From assembly GCF_001704415.2 (NCBI RefSeq), contig NC_030820.1, positions 2,716,501 through 2,780,500 of the forward strand: 64,000 nt of DNA. Reading direction: 5' to 3'. Both the position numbers and the translations under genes were made by a program. Below are positions 1 through 10,682 of the stretch, piece after piece (positions within the stretch are counted from its first letter, which is position 1; every line of letters begins with the position of its first letter). Source of the stretch: Capra hircus (lineage: Eukaryota > Chordata > Mammalia > Artiodactyla > Bovidae). A model generated the notes under the pieces. That model was not told the DNA's origin. It searched no databases and saw only the letters and a program-made list of their open reading frames with translations.

Positions 1-2258
1 CAAGAGAAGACTCTACACATGGACGTCACCAGATGGTCAAGACTGAAATCAGATTGATTATATTCTCTGCAGCCAAAGATGGAGAAGCTCTACACAGTCT
101 ACAAAAACAAGACCGGGAGCTGACTGTGGCTCAGATCATGAACTCCTTAATGCCAAATTCAGACTTAAACTGAAGAAAGTAGGGAAAACCGCTAGACCAT
201 TCAGGTATGACCTAAATCAAATCCCTTATGATTATACAGTGGAAGTGAGAAATAGATTTAAGGGCCTAGATCTGATAGATAGAGTGCCTGATGAACTATG
301 GACAGAGGTTTGTGACATTGTACAGGAGACAGGGATCAAGATCATCCCCATGGAAAAGAAATGCAAAAAAGCAAAATGGCTGTCTCAGGAGGCCTTACAA
401 ATAGCTGTGAAAAGGAGAGAGGCAAAAAGCAAAGGAAAGATATAAGCATCTGAATGCAGAGTTCCAAAGAATAGCAAGAAGAGATAAGAAAGCCTTCTTC
501 AGCGATCAATGCAAAGAAATAGAGGAAAAGAACAGAATGGGAAAGACTAGAGATCTCTTCAAGAAAATTAGAGATACCAAGGGAACATTTCATGCAAAGA
601 TGGGCTCGATAAAGGATAGAAATGGTATGGACATAACAGAAACAGAAGATATTAAGAAGAGGTGGCAGGAATACACGGAAGAACTGTACAAAAAGATATT
701 CATGACCCAGATAATCATGATGATGTGATCACTAATCTAGAGCCAGACTTCTTGGAATGGGAAGTCAAATGGGCCTTAAGAAGCATCACTATGAACAAAG
801 CTAGTGGAGGTGATAGAATTCCGGTTGAGCTGTTTCAAATCCTGAAAGATGATGCTGTGAAAGTGCTGCACTCAATATGCCAGCAAATTTGGAAAACTCA
901 GCATTGGCCACAGGACTGGAAAAGGTCAGTTTTCATCGCTATACCTGAGAAAGGCAATGCCAAAGAATGCTCAAACTACCACACAATTGCACTCATCTCA
1001 CATGCTAGTAAAGTAATGCTCAAAATTCTCTAAGCCAGGCTTCAGCAATATGTGAACCGTGAACTTCCTGATGTTCAAGCTGGTTTCAAAAAAGGCAGAG
1101 GAAACAGAGATCAAATTGCCAACATCCGCTGGATCATGAAAAAAGCAAGAGAGTTCCAGAAAAGCATCTATTTCTCCTTTATTGACTATGCCAAGGCCTT
1201 TGACTGTGTGGATCACAATAAACTGTGGAAAGTTCTGAAAGAGATGGGAATACCAAACCACCTAACCTGCCTCTTGAGAAATATGTATGCAAGTCAGGAA
1301 GCAGCAGTTAGAACTGGACATGGAACAACAGACTGGTTTCAAATGGGAAAAGGAGTAGGTCAAGGCTGTAAATTGTCACCCTGCTTTTTTAACTTATATG
1401 CAGAGTACATCATGAGAAACACTGGACTGGAAGAAACACAAGCTGGAATCAAGATTGCCGGGAGAAATATCAATAACCTCAGATATGCAGATGACACCAC
1501 CCTTATGGCAGAAATTGAAGAGGAGTTAAAAAGCCTCTTGATGAAAGTGAAAGAGGAGAGTGAAAAAGTTGGCTTAAAGCTCAACATTCAGAAAACGAAG
1601 ATCATGGCATCCGGTCCCATCACTTCATGGCAAATAGAAGGGGAATCAGTAGAAACAGTGTCAGACTTCATTTTGGGGGGCTCCAAAATCACTGCAGATG
1701 GTGACTGCAGCCATGAAATTAAAAGATGCTTGCTCCTTGGAAGAAAAGTTATGACCAACCTAGATAGTATATTCGAAAGCAGAGACATTACTTTGCCGAC
1801 TAAGGTCCACCTAGTCAAGGCTATGGTTTTCCCTGTGGTCATGTATGGATGTGAGAGTTGAACTGTAAAGAAGGCTGAGCACCAAAGAATTGATGTGTTT
1901 GGACTGTGGTGTTGGAGAAGACTGTTGAGAGTCCCTTGGACTGCAAGGAGATCCAACCAGTCCATTCTGAAGGAGATCAATCCTGAGATTTCTTTGGAAG
2001 GAATGATGCTAAAGCTGAAGCTCCAGTACTTTGGCCACCTCATGTGAAGAGTTGACTCATTGGAAAAGACTCTGATGCTGGGAGAGATTGGGCGCAGGAG
2101 AAGGGGACGACCGAGGATGAGATGGCTGGATGGCATCACAGACTCGATGGACGTGAGTCTGGGTGAACTCCGGTGGATGGTGATGGACAGGGAGGCCTGG
2201 CGTGCTGCGATTTATGGGGTCGCAAAGAGTTGGACACGACTGAGTGACTGAACTGAAC
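1..2258 (+). mobile_element. BovB LINE (RTE clade), cut by the left window edge
   Basis: A BovB non-LTR retrotransposon in sense orientation. It enters already downstream of the endonuclease core, runs through the whole reverse transcriptase, and ends with the family tail (tgggtcgcaaagag...gagtgactgaactgaac) near 2258. The translated pieces match the BovB polyprotein in order: linker, RT fingers and palm, then the Arg-rich C-terminal region. It ends only a few bases before an inverted BovB fragment. BovB is the typical ruminant RTE LINE, known to have spread horizontally among vertebrates. The consensus is about 3.2 kb, so roughly 1 kb lies outside the window or is missing. Confidence 0.95.
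239..2251 (+). pseudogene. BovB reverse transcriptase reading frame, disrupted
   Basis: The remnant encodes the RT part of the BovB polyprotein, which would copy element RNA at a nicked target. Frame changes: an apparent 8-nt loss near 430 ends the first piece (239-445); the next piece (537-728) loses register at an A-run near 690; the rest stays in one frame from 662 to 2251. Within that frame there are three nonsense codons, near 1032, at 1859-1861 (a Trp codon turned TGA) and near 2046 (an Arg codon turned TGA). The catalytic YADD motif is intact at 1484-1495, inside the longest open piece (1052-1861, 269 residues). The C-terminal piece (2060-2251) keeps the basic [15 protein letters not shown] stretch. 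It cannot make a complete enzyme. Confidence 0.93.
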
Positions 2259-2264
2259 CTAACA

Positions 2265-3138
2265 GCTATTTGCATGAGGTGGCGAAAGTATTGGAGTTTC
2301 ACCTTCAGCATCAGTCTTTCCAATAAATATTCAGGACTGATTTTCTTTAGGAGGGACTGGTTGAATCTCTTTGCAGTCCAAGGGACTCTCAAGAGTCTCC
2401 TCCAACACCACAGTTCAAAAGCATCAAATCTTCTGCACTCAACTTTCTTTAGAGTCCAGTTCTCACATCCATACATGACTACTGGAAAAACCATAGCCTT
2501 GACTAGAAGGACCTTTGTTGGCAACGTAATGTCTCTGCTTTTCAATATGCTGTCTAGATTAGTCATAACTTTCCTTCCACGGAGCAAGCGTCTATTAATT
2601 TCATGGCTGCAGTCACCATCTGCAGTCATTTTGGAGCCCCCCAAAAGAAACTCAGCCACTGTTTCCCCATCTATTTGCCATGAAGTGATGGGACCCTATG
2701 CCATGATCTTAGTTTTCTGAATGTTGACTTTGAGCCAGCTTTTTCACTCTCCTCTTTCACTTTCATCAAGAGGCTCTTTAGTTCTTCTTCACTTTGTGCT
2801 ATAAGGGTGATGTCATCTGAATGTCTGAGGTTACTGATATTTCTCCCGGCAATCTTGATTCCAGCTTGTGCTTCATCCAGCCCAGCGTTTCTCGTGATGC
2901 ACTCTGCATAGAAGTTAAATAAGCAGGGTGACAATATACAGCCTTGATGGACTCCTTTTTTCTATTTTGGAACTCCTTTTTTCTGTTTTCTATTTGTTTC
3001 TATTTTCTGTTGTTTCGTATCCAGTTCTAACTGTTGCTTCCTGACCTGCATACAGATTTCTCAAGCAGGTCAGGTGGTCTGGTATTCCCATTTCTGTCAG
3101 AATTTTTCACAGTTTATTGTGATCCACACAGTCAAAGG
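2265..3138 (-). mobile_element. BovB fragment, inverted, truncated at both ends
   Basis: Reads as BovB on the minus strand from the RT palm (the DCVDHNKL region, near 3110-3138) to the region just after YFRHLMQ (near 2270). The last ~200 bp of the family and the usual 3' tail are missing. Minus-strand open pieces are 2671-2934 and 2057-2659; the latter runs on into the antisense of the neighbouring copy. The palm motif region reads LRHSDD, so the Tyr and Ala of YADD are substituted. It sits directly between two plus-strand BovB copies. Confidence 0.88.
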
Positions 3139-3140
3139 CT

Positions 3141-6030
3141 TTATTAACTCAGATGGCCATTATGTCTACTACATTGGGCAAGAATTCCTAAGAAGAAATG
3201 GAGTAGCCATCATAGTCAACAAAAAGTTGAAAATGCAATACTTCGATGCAATCTAAAAAATGACAGAATGATCTCTGTTCTTTTCCAACGCAAACCATTC
3301 AGTATCACCGTAATTCAAGTTTATGCCCCTACCAGTAATGCTGAAGAAGCTGAAGTTAGCAGTTCTATGAAGACCTACAAGACCTTCTAGAAAGAAAGTG
3401 AAATTGAAATCACTCAGTTGTGTCCAACTCTTCACAACCACATAGACTGCAGCCTACCAGGCTCCTTTGTCCATGGGGTTTTCTAGGCAAAAGTACTGGA
3501 GTGGGTTGCCATTTCCTTCTCCAGGGGATCTTCCTAACCCAAGGATGGAACCTGAGTCTCCCACATGCTAGGCATATGCTTTACCATATGAGCCACCAGA
3601 CCTTCTAGAACTAACACCAAAAAAAAATGTCCTTTTCATTATAGGGGACTGGAATGCAAAAGTAGGAAGTTAAGAGATACCTGGAGTAACAGGCAAATTT
3701 GGCCTTGGAGTACTAAATGAAGCAGGTCAAAGGTTAACAGAGTTTTGCCAAGAAAACTCACTGTTCATAGCAAAAAACCTCTTCCAACAACACAAGAGAA
3801 GACTCTACACATAGACATCACCAGATGGTCAATTTATTATATTCTTTGCAGCCAAAAGATGGAGAAGCTCTATATATTCAGCAAAAAACAAGACTGGGAG
3901 CTGACTGTGGCTCAGTTCATGAACTCTTTATTGCAAAATTCAGACATAAAATTGAAGAAATTAGGGAAAAACACAAGACCATTCAGGTGTGATCTGCATC
4001 AAATCCCTTATGAATATACAGTGGAAGTGACAAATAGATTCAAAGGATTAGATCTGATAGAGTGCCTGAAGAACTATGGATGGAGATTCATGACATTGTA
4101 CAGAAGACAGTGATCAAGACCATCCCAAAGAAAAAGAAATGCAAAAAGGCAAAATGGTCGTCTGAAGAGGCCTTTCAAATAGCTGAGAAAAGAAAAAATG
4201 TGAAAGGCAAAGGAGAAAAGGAAAGGTGTACTCATCTGAATGCAGAGTTCCAAAGAATAGCAAAGGGAGATAAGAAAGCCTTCCTCAGTGATCAGTACAA
4301 GAAATAGAGGAAAACAATAGAATGGGACGCACTAGAGATATCTTCAAGAATATTAGAGATTCCAAGGGAACATTTCACACAAAGATGGGCACAATAATGA
4401 ACAGAAACAGTATGAACCTAACAGAAGCAGAAGGTATTAAGAAGTGGCAAGAATACACAGAACTATACGAAAAAGATCTTAATGACCCAAATAACCACGA
4501 TGGTGTGATCACTCATTTAGAGCCAGACATCCTGGAATGCAAAGTCAAGTGGGCCTTAGGAAACATCACTACGAGCAAAGCTAGTGGAGATGATGGAATC
4601 CCAGCTGAGCTATTTCAAATCCTAAAAGATGGTGCTGTGAAAATGATGCAATCAATATGCCAGCAAATTTAGAAAGCTCAGCAGTGGCCACAGGACTTGA
4701 AAAGGTCACTTTTCATTTAAATCCCAAAGAAAGGCAATCCCAAAGAATGTTCAAACTACTGCACAATTGCACTCATCTCACAGGCTAGTAATGTAATGTT
4801 CAAAATTCTCCAAGCTAGGCTTCAACAGTACATGAACCATGAACTACCTGATGTTCAAACTGGATTTAGAAAAGGCAGACAAAACAGAGATCATATTGCC
4901 AACATCTGTTGGATCATTGAAAAAGCAAGAGAATTCCAGAAAAACATCTGCTTCTGCTTTTATTGACTATGCCAAAGCTTTTGACTGTATGGATTACAAC
5001 AAACTGTGGAACATTCTTCAAGGGATGAGACTGCCAGACCACCTGATCTGCCTCCTGAGAAGTCTGTATGCAGTTCAAAAAGTGATCGTTAGAACCAGAC
5101 ACGGAAAAACAGACTGGTTCCAAGTTCAGAAAGGAGTATGTCAAGGCTATATATTGTCACCTTGCTTATTTAACTTATATGCAGAGTACATCATGAGAAA
5201 TGCTGGGCTGGATGAAGCAGAAGCTGGAATCAACATTGCCAGGAGAAATATCAATAACCTCACATATCCAGATTATACCATCTTTATGGCAGAAAGCAAA
5301 GAACTAAAGAGCCTCTTGATAATAATAAAAGAGGAGTGAAAATTTGGCTTAAAACTCAAAGTTCAGAAAACTAAGATCATGGCATCTGGTCTCATCACTT
5401 CATGGCAAATAGATGTAGAAACAATGGCAACAGTGACAGACTTCATTTTGGGGGCTCCAAAATCATGGCAGATGGTAACTACAGCCATGAAATTAAAAGA
5501 TGCTTGCTCCTTGGAAGAAAAGTTATGACCAACTTAGACAGCACATTAAAAAGCAGAGACATTACTTTGCCAACAAATATCCATCTAGTCAAAGCTATGG
5601 TTTTCCAGTAGTCATGTATGGATGTGAGAGTTGAACTATGAAGAAAGCTGAGCGCAGAAGAATTGATGCTTTTGAACTGTGGGTGCTGGAGAAGACCCTT
5701 GAGAGTCCCTTGGACTGCAAGGAGATCCAAACAGTCAATCCTAAAGGAAATCAGTCCTGAATATTGATTGGAAGGACCAATGCTGAAGTTGAAACTCCAA
5801 TACTTTGGCCACATGATGTAAAGAAATGACTCTTTTGAAAAGACCCTGATGCTGGGAAAGATTGAAGGCACAAGATGAAGGGGATGACAGAGGATGAAAT
5901 GGTTGGATGATATCACTGACTCGATGGACATGAATTTGAGTAAACTCTGAGAGTTGGTGATAGACAGGGAGAACTGGTGTGCTTCAGTCCTTGGGATTGC
6001 AAAGAGTTGGACACGACTGAGCGACTAAAT
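3141..6030 (+). pseudogene. BovB endonuclease-RT polyprotein relic
   Basis: The APE-type endonuclease is recognisable from FLRRNGVAIIVNK (near 3190-3230) and from GDWNAK at 3644-3661, the latter containing the conserved Asp and Asn of this nuclease fold. RT pieces lie at 3745-4113, 4062-4307, 4322-4672, 4839-5339 and 5402-5611, in three different frames. The RT catalytic box reads YPDY (5265-5276) instead of YADD, so one catalytic Asp is lost. The copy is dead at several independent levels: nested SINE, frameshifts, stops and a mutated active site. I infer it has not been mobile for a long time. Confidence 0.9.
3393..3597 (-). mobile_element. Bov-tA-type SINE inserted in BovB
   Basis: On the minus strand it reads from the tRNA-like head (ggtggctcatatggtaaag) to the shared BovB-type tail (gttgtgaagagttggacaca). 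It is flanked by a perfect 13-bp duplication, agaccttctagaa, at 3380-3392 and 3598-3610. This shows clean target-primed insertion into the BovB endonuclease region. Confidence 0.93.
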
Positions 6031-6042
6031 TGAACTGAACTG

Positions 6043-6232
6043 AGGCTTCCCTGTCCTTCACCTTCTCCCTAAGCTTGCTCATACTCATGTTTATGAAGTC
6101 AGTGATTCCATCCAACCATCTCATCCTCTGCCATCCCCTTCTCCTCCTGCCTTTATTCTTTCCCAGCATCAGGGTGCTTTCTAATGAGTTGGCTCTTCAC
6201 ATCACATGGCCCCATTGCTTCAGCTTCATCAT
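6043..6232 (-). mobile_element. BovB 3' fragment, inverted
   Basis: Matches the antisense of the BovB 3' region (ccatccaaccatctcatcctctg, then the Gln/Arg-rich C-terminal coding stretch). It starts immediately after the tail of the preceding plus-strand copy, giving a tail-to-tail junction. Low-complexity aataaatgaacaaataaataa follows at 6249-6270. Confidence 0.8.
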
Positions 6233-8060
6233 CATACTTTTTAGACAAAAAATAAATGAACAAATAAATAAATTTAAGAGGAATTGACAAGATAAAGAAA
6301 CTTAGGCTTTGACAGCTTAGTTAGTGAAGAAGCTAAACAGAATATGAGTTTGAGGTAGTAAATTTTAAAAGTAACAAGGTTGGTTTATATAGGCTTTTGG
6401 CCCCTGAGTTCCCTATCTCTGGAGTTAAGGATTTTTTTTTTTTTTAATCTCTTGGTACAGAAAGGGCACCTTTCACTTGAGATATTTACTTCCTGCTTTC
6501 AGGGAGACAGAAGGAGGGTCAAATTGTCTATCCTATCTCACCCATTTCTTTAGTAACAGTAATTCAAAGTAATATTTCATCAAAGCCCATTTGGAATGGC
6601 CTGCCCTGGGCTCCAGTGGGTAGCAATTAGTAAGATCACACATGTGAGATTTGGTTTATAAGAACTGAGTTGAACAGTTTCTTTCTTTATTTTACCCAGT
6701 GCTAGATGAGGTTATTGGGAGCTATATCCTGAATCCTCAAGGAGAGTCATTGGACTAAGAGGATAAAACAATTAGAGCATACTATACTAAAGGGCCTGGT
6801 ATATCTCTGGGTAAGTTTTTCTTAGATCTGTGTGGTATCACGGTCAACAAACATTAGATCTGCTGCATAAGGGAAGGGTTTATGGTTTGGGGAAGGAAAA
6901 GAAGAAAACACAAAAGGCACCAGGAAATATTTGAGGGCAAAGGATACGTTAACTGTCTTGATTATGGTGATTGTCTCCTCCCATGTGTAAAAAAGCATCA
7001 TATTATATACTTTAAATGTGGACCATTTTATGTATGTCACTTATTATTATTATTTTAATGAGGTTAATCTTGGTGATTCCTAAGCAACTTTCCAGCAGGA
7101 ATGATATATGATTTCAACAAACTTGGGCTTTCCCACTGAGTCATGGGGTGAACCCTCCCTATGCCGGAATCAGAAGAAAAAGCAACCTTTCCTCCATTTG
7201 TATCTAATATATGCTAGATATGGTCCCAGGCATTGACAATAAAAAGAAAATTTTAAAAATTAAAGATCACGTGTTAGGATCAAGAAACAAAATCCAATAT
7301 CAGCAGAATACACAAGACCGATCTGAAAACAGAATAACCAAAAAATGGATAAAAGAATACAAAAGTTAATGCAAATCTAAGTTTGAAAACAGAGGCACAG
7401 TCTTTAACATGAGACAAAGATGAAGATATAGACCCACTATAGATATAGACCCATATTAGATGATAGAGAAATCATTTTGCAGTATGCCACATGAGGAGCT
7501 GAGGGTCTCTGTGAATCTGTTCCCCAGGGAAATTGGTAAAAAATGATATGTCTCTAGAAATAGTATGGTTGTACAGCAAGTGAAGAAATATCTGTTTGAG
7601 AAAATCTAACAAAATTCAGTAAGAACAGTGAAAATCTGTAGTGTTTGAACCAAGACCATTCCCTCTTTACTTTCTAGTTCAGTGAGACAAAAACTGCACT
7701 CCAGCCTAGTGCAGCCACAAACACAGGGCTTCCTCTACACCCCCCTTTCCATCTTTGAGGACTGTCTTACTGGGACTCAGGATTTCCATATTTCTCATCC
7801 TACCGCCACCACCCCGCCCCCAGCTACCCTTTGCTAAGATCAAGTTCTGGGAAAATTCACACAAGAAGTGGAGGTCCTTCCTTCTGCCTGCCTCTATTTG
7901 TGAGAAGGAGGTCCACCTGGAGCATAGCACCTCTGAGAACACTTGGGTCTCTTGGTTCAGCTTGCAAACCTTGATTCCATGCCAAGGGAAGCCAATGGAG
8001 ATGGTCAGAGATTGTTGCAGGAAAAGGAGGGAGTGAGACGATGGTCATGTCTCAGGTCCC
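6233..8060. other. Unassigned sequence, no gene recognised
   Basis: No exon, RNA gene or confident repeat. It contains a T-run (6430-6445), a short direct duplication of a gatatagaccca unit (about 7425-7455) and a stretch near 7200-7245 (atggtcccaggcattgacaa) resembling very old mammalian interspersed repeats. Open frames at 7706-7942, 7755-8036 and 7857-8048 overlap on both strands and show no domain. Confidence 0.5.
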
Positions 8061-8650
8061 CAGTGAATTCTTGTGATGGGCTGGCCAAGTGAGAGCCTTT
8101 GGCTTTGTGAAGGAAAAAATTCAAATGCAAGCCATAGTAAAATGAAAGCAAGTTTATTTAGAAAGATACACATCCCATCCCCAGACTTCCCATCCGGCTT
8201 ACAATGCGGGAGACCTGGGTTCAATCCCTGGGTCAAGAAGATACTCTGGAGAAGGCAATGGCAACCCACTCCAGTACTCTTGCCTGGAAAATCCCATGGA
8301 TGGAGGAGCCTGGTAGGCTACAGTCCATGGGGTCGCAAAGAGTCAGACACGACTGAGCAACTTCACTTTCACTTTCACACATCTCATTGCAGCCATCTCA
8401 GAAGGTGAGAGTAGCCCTGGATGTGAATTTGCTATTTAATTGTTCTTATGGGCTGGGTAATTTCATACCTAACAATTGGAAGAATTATTTCAATTATTTT
8501 GGAGATGGGGTGGGAATTTCCAGGAATTGGGTCACATCCACTTTTTGGCCTTTTATAGTCATGACAGCCTCCTAACTGTCATGGGGACTGCAGTTGCCTT
8601 ATTTAGAATATGCTAAAATACTACAATAAGCATATAATGAAGCTTAAGGT
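8061..8650 (-). mobile_element. LTR-like retroviral remnant, interrupted by a SINE
   Basis: The segments at 8061-8168 and 8388-8650 resemble a ruminant ERV LTR as I remember the family. Support includes an antisense poly(A)-signal-like taaataaact (plus strand agtttattta near 8150-8160), which would place the LTR on the minus strand, and a segment (agcatataatgaagcttaagg, 8626-8646) repeated near 9316. A Bov-tA SINE splits it. Precise ends and class cannot be fixed by eye. Confidence 0.45.
8179..8377 (+). mobile_element. Bov-tA-type SINE
   Basis: Contains the tRNA-like head with B-box-like gggttcaatccctgggtc, the central ccactccagtactcttgcctgg and the BovB-like tail gcaaagagtcagacacgact, ending in an imperfect cactttcac repeat. 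A 10-bp duplication with one mismatch flanks it: cacatcccat at 8169-8178 and cacatctcat at 8378-8387. Confidence 0.9.
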
Positions 8651-8654
8651 TTGG

Positions 8655-8878
8655 TAGTGGTGGTGGTGATTGTGATTTAGTCACCAAGTCATGCCTGATA
8701 CAACCGCACTGTCTGTAGCCCACTGTCTGTAGCTCCTCTGTCCATGGGATTTCCCAAAGAAGAATATTGGAGTGGGTTGCCATTTCCTTCTCCATGGGAT
8801 CTTCACCACGCATGGGTTAAACCCATATCTCTTGCATTGCAGACAGATTCTTTACCACTGAGCCACCAGGGAAGCCCT
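8655..8878 (-). mobile_element. Bov-tA-type SINE
   Basis: Minus-strand SINE with the head complement (ttctttaccactgagccaccagg) at 8849-8872 and the tail complement near 8670-8715, where ctgtagcccactgtctgtag is a small internal duplication. No clear target duplication was seen. Confidence 0.87.
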
Positions 8879-9004
8879 CACACAAAGATATAGGCTCCAA
8901 AGGCTAGCATATTCTTCAGAGCTGCCTGGACACAGATGCTGCCAAGATCCTTCCAGCAACTTCTATCAAAGTCTACTTTCTAATTTAGGGACTTCTCAGC
9001 ATTG

Positions 9005-9300
9005 ACAGTGAACATTCATGGGAAAGACTGATGCTGAAGCTGAACCTCCAATACTTTGGCCACCTGATGCAAAGAGCCAACTCGTTGGAAAAGACCCTGA
9101 TACTGGAAAAGATTGAAGGTGAAACGATAAGGGGGTGGCAGAGGATGAGATGTTTATATAGGTTCACCAACTCAACAGACATGAGTTTGAGCAAACTCTG
9201 GCAGATAGTGAAGGACAGGGAAGCCTGGTGAGCTACAGTCCATGGGGTCGCAAAGAGTTGGAAGGTCTTAGTGACTGAACAACAATGACAACAACAACAA
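9005..9300 (+). mobile_element. BovB 3' fragment (5'-truncated)
   Basis: Begins at the region coding [14 protein letters not shown] and continues to the family 3' end (catggggtcgcaaagagttgg), then an acaacaa-rich tail (9276-9302). About 290 bp of the consensus 3' end is present. Confidence 0.9.
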
Positions 9301-9542
9301 CAAATGTATTACGGTGAGCATATAATGAGGCTCAAGGTCTACAGGAAGGCAAGTCTTCTGCCATCTTGGACCTAGTAGGTTCTAACCAGTTTTTGTCCCA
9401 TCCTCAACAACTGTATCATTCTTTTATCAGTTGTAATCTTCCCCCTTCCTTTATCAAGACTGCTCACTCTCCCTAATACCTAGTGCCCAGTTTCTAAAGC
9501 AGAGGGATCATTCAGAGAGAGTTACACCATTGTCTCCACCCC
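9301..9542 (-). mobile_element. LTR-like remnant, same family as 8061-8650
   Basis: Starts with attacggtgagcatataatg, closely similar to the segment near 8620-8645, so the two are probably parts or copies of one LTR family. It continues with a CT-rich stretch (gtaatcttcccccttccttt). A second LTR begins at 9543. Class unknown. Confidence 0.4.
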
Positions 9543-10018
9543 TGTTGCAGGAAGCGGGACTCTTTCCAGGGCCTGAGGATGGGATTTTGTCTAGCACTTG
9601 AGAATGATTGTTCAAGGAGACACTCACACTGACAAAGCAAGAGATTATATTGGGAAGCGGTGTCTGGGCAGAGAACAGCAGGGTAAGGGAACCCAGCAGA
9701 AGTGCTCCACCATGTATTTGCAGTCTTGGGTTTTACGGTAATGGGTTAGTTTTCGAGCTGTCTCTGACCAGTCATTTTTACTCAGGGTCCTTCCTGGTGG
9801 TGTGCACATCACTCAACAAAGATGAATCCTAGTGAGAAGGATTCTGGCAGGACATAGGGAGTTGTGTCTCCTCTCATTTTGACCTCTCCCAAATTCTTCC
9901 AGTTGTTTGCAGCTTATTAGTTTCAAGTCCCTTACCAGGACCTCCTGTTGTAAGAAAACTCATGTAAGTGGCAACTGTCTTGCCTGGCAAGGGTGGACAT
10001 TTTCAGTGTTTCCCGTCA
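9543..10018 (-). mobile_element. Solo LTR with 6-bp target duplication
   Basis: Starts TGTTGCAGG, ends CCCGTCA, so it has the TG...CA termini of an LTR. Flanks are cacccc (9537-9542) and caccct (10019-10024), a 6-bp duplication with one mismatch, as in betaretrovirus-like (ERVK/class II) insertions. On the minus strand the segment near 9645 reads CCCAATATAATC, resembling a decayed AATAAA. No internal retroviral sequence is attached, so this is a solo LTR left by LTR-LTR recombination. Confidence 0.65.
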
Positions 10019-10023
10019 CACCC

Positions 10024-10233
10024 TCCACTTTCCAGGTGGTACTAGTGGTAAAGAATCCACCTGCCAGTACAAGAGACATAACAGATAAAGGTTTGATCCC
10101 TGGATCAGGAAGATTCCCTGGAGGAGGGCATAGCAATCCAGTCCAGTAGTCTTGTAGAGAATCACATGGACAGAGGAGCCTGGTGGGCTACAGTCCACAG
10201 AGTCACAAAGAGTTGGACTTGACTGAAGTGACT
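10024..10233 (+). mobile_element. Bov-tA-type SINE
   Basis: Head ccaggtggtactagtggtaa, B-box-like ggtttgatccctggatc, and tail ending gagttggacttgactgaagt. Its tail abuts a minus-strand BovB 3' end, so the two tails face each other. Confidence 0.88.
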
Positions 10234-10236
10234 TCA

Positions 10237-10540
10237 GTTCAGTTCAGTTGCTCAGTCATGTTCGACTCTTTGCGACCCAATGAACTACAACACGCCAGGC
10301 CTCCCTGTCCATCACCAAGTCCCGGAGTTCACTCAGATTCATGTCCATCGAGTCAGTGCCATCTCATCCTCTGTCGTCCCCTTCTCCTCCTGCCCCCAAT
10401 CCCTCCCAGCATCAGAGTTTTTCCAATGAGTCAACTCTTCACATGAGGTGGCCAAAGTACTGGAGTTTCAGCTTTAGCATCATTCCTTCCAAAGAAATCC
10501 CAGGGCTGATCTCCTTCAGAATGGACTGGTTGGATCTTAG
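10237..10540 (-). mobile_element. BovB 3' fragment (5'-truncated)
   Basis: Starts with ttcagttcagttgctcagtc and runs to gactggttggatctt, about 300 bp of the BovB 3' end in antisense. The minus-strand open piece 10439-10660 keeps [20 protein letters not shown]. Unassigned sequence (10541-10682) separates it from the next copy. Confidence 0.92.
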
Positions 10541-10682
10541 CATGGCACTAACACCCTCAGCTCCAGAGTCTTGGCTCCAGGGTATTGCCTGGGGGACAAA
10601 GCAAGCCTTAAAACAGATAGCTGCTAATCTCTTCATCAAGGAACTGACTAGGTTTGCCAAAGTACAGAAGAGGTTAAACCTT

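Larger units (their letters stand above)
3139..6042 (+). mobile_element. BovB LINE, near-complete, with a nested SINE
   Basis: A sense BovB copy starting at the early endonuclease region (cagatggccattatgtctac) and ending with the standard tail near 6042. It carries both endonuclease and RT remnants, so only the extreme 5' end seems missing. A Bov-tA SINE interrupts the endonuclease part at 3393-3597. At 3138/3139 it joins an inverted BovB fragment with no unique sequence between. The copy is diverged: many substitutions and frame changes make it older-looking than the first copy. Confidence 0.93.

Noticed and set aside
1052..1861. 269-codon RT frame with intact YADD as a functional reverse transcriptase
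   Set aside because: It is one piece of a BovB copy with two frameshifts and three stops; no start context or complete domain set.
3139..6042. Inverted BovB at 2265-3138 plus this copy as one twin-primed insertion
   Set aside because: The plus-strand copy already contains the whole region present in the inverted part, so the two overlap in consensus and must be separate events.
7693..7712. gcactccagcctag-like string suggesting an Alu
   Set aside because: Only a short chance match. No Alu body is present, and Alu is primate-specific.
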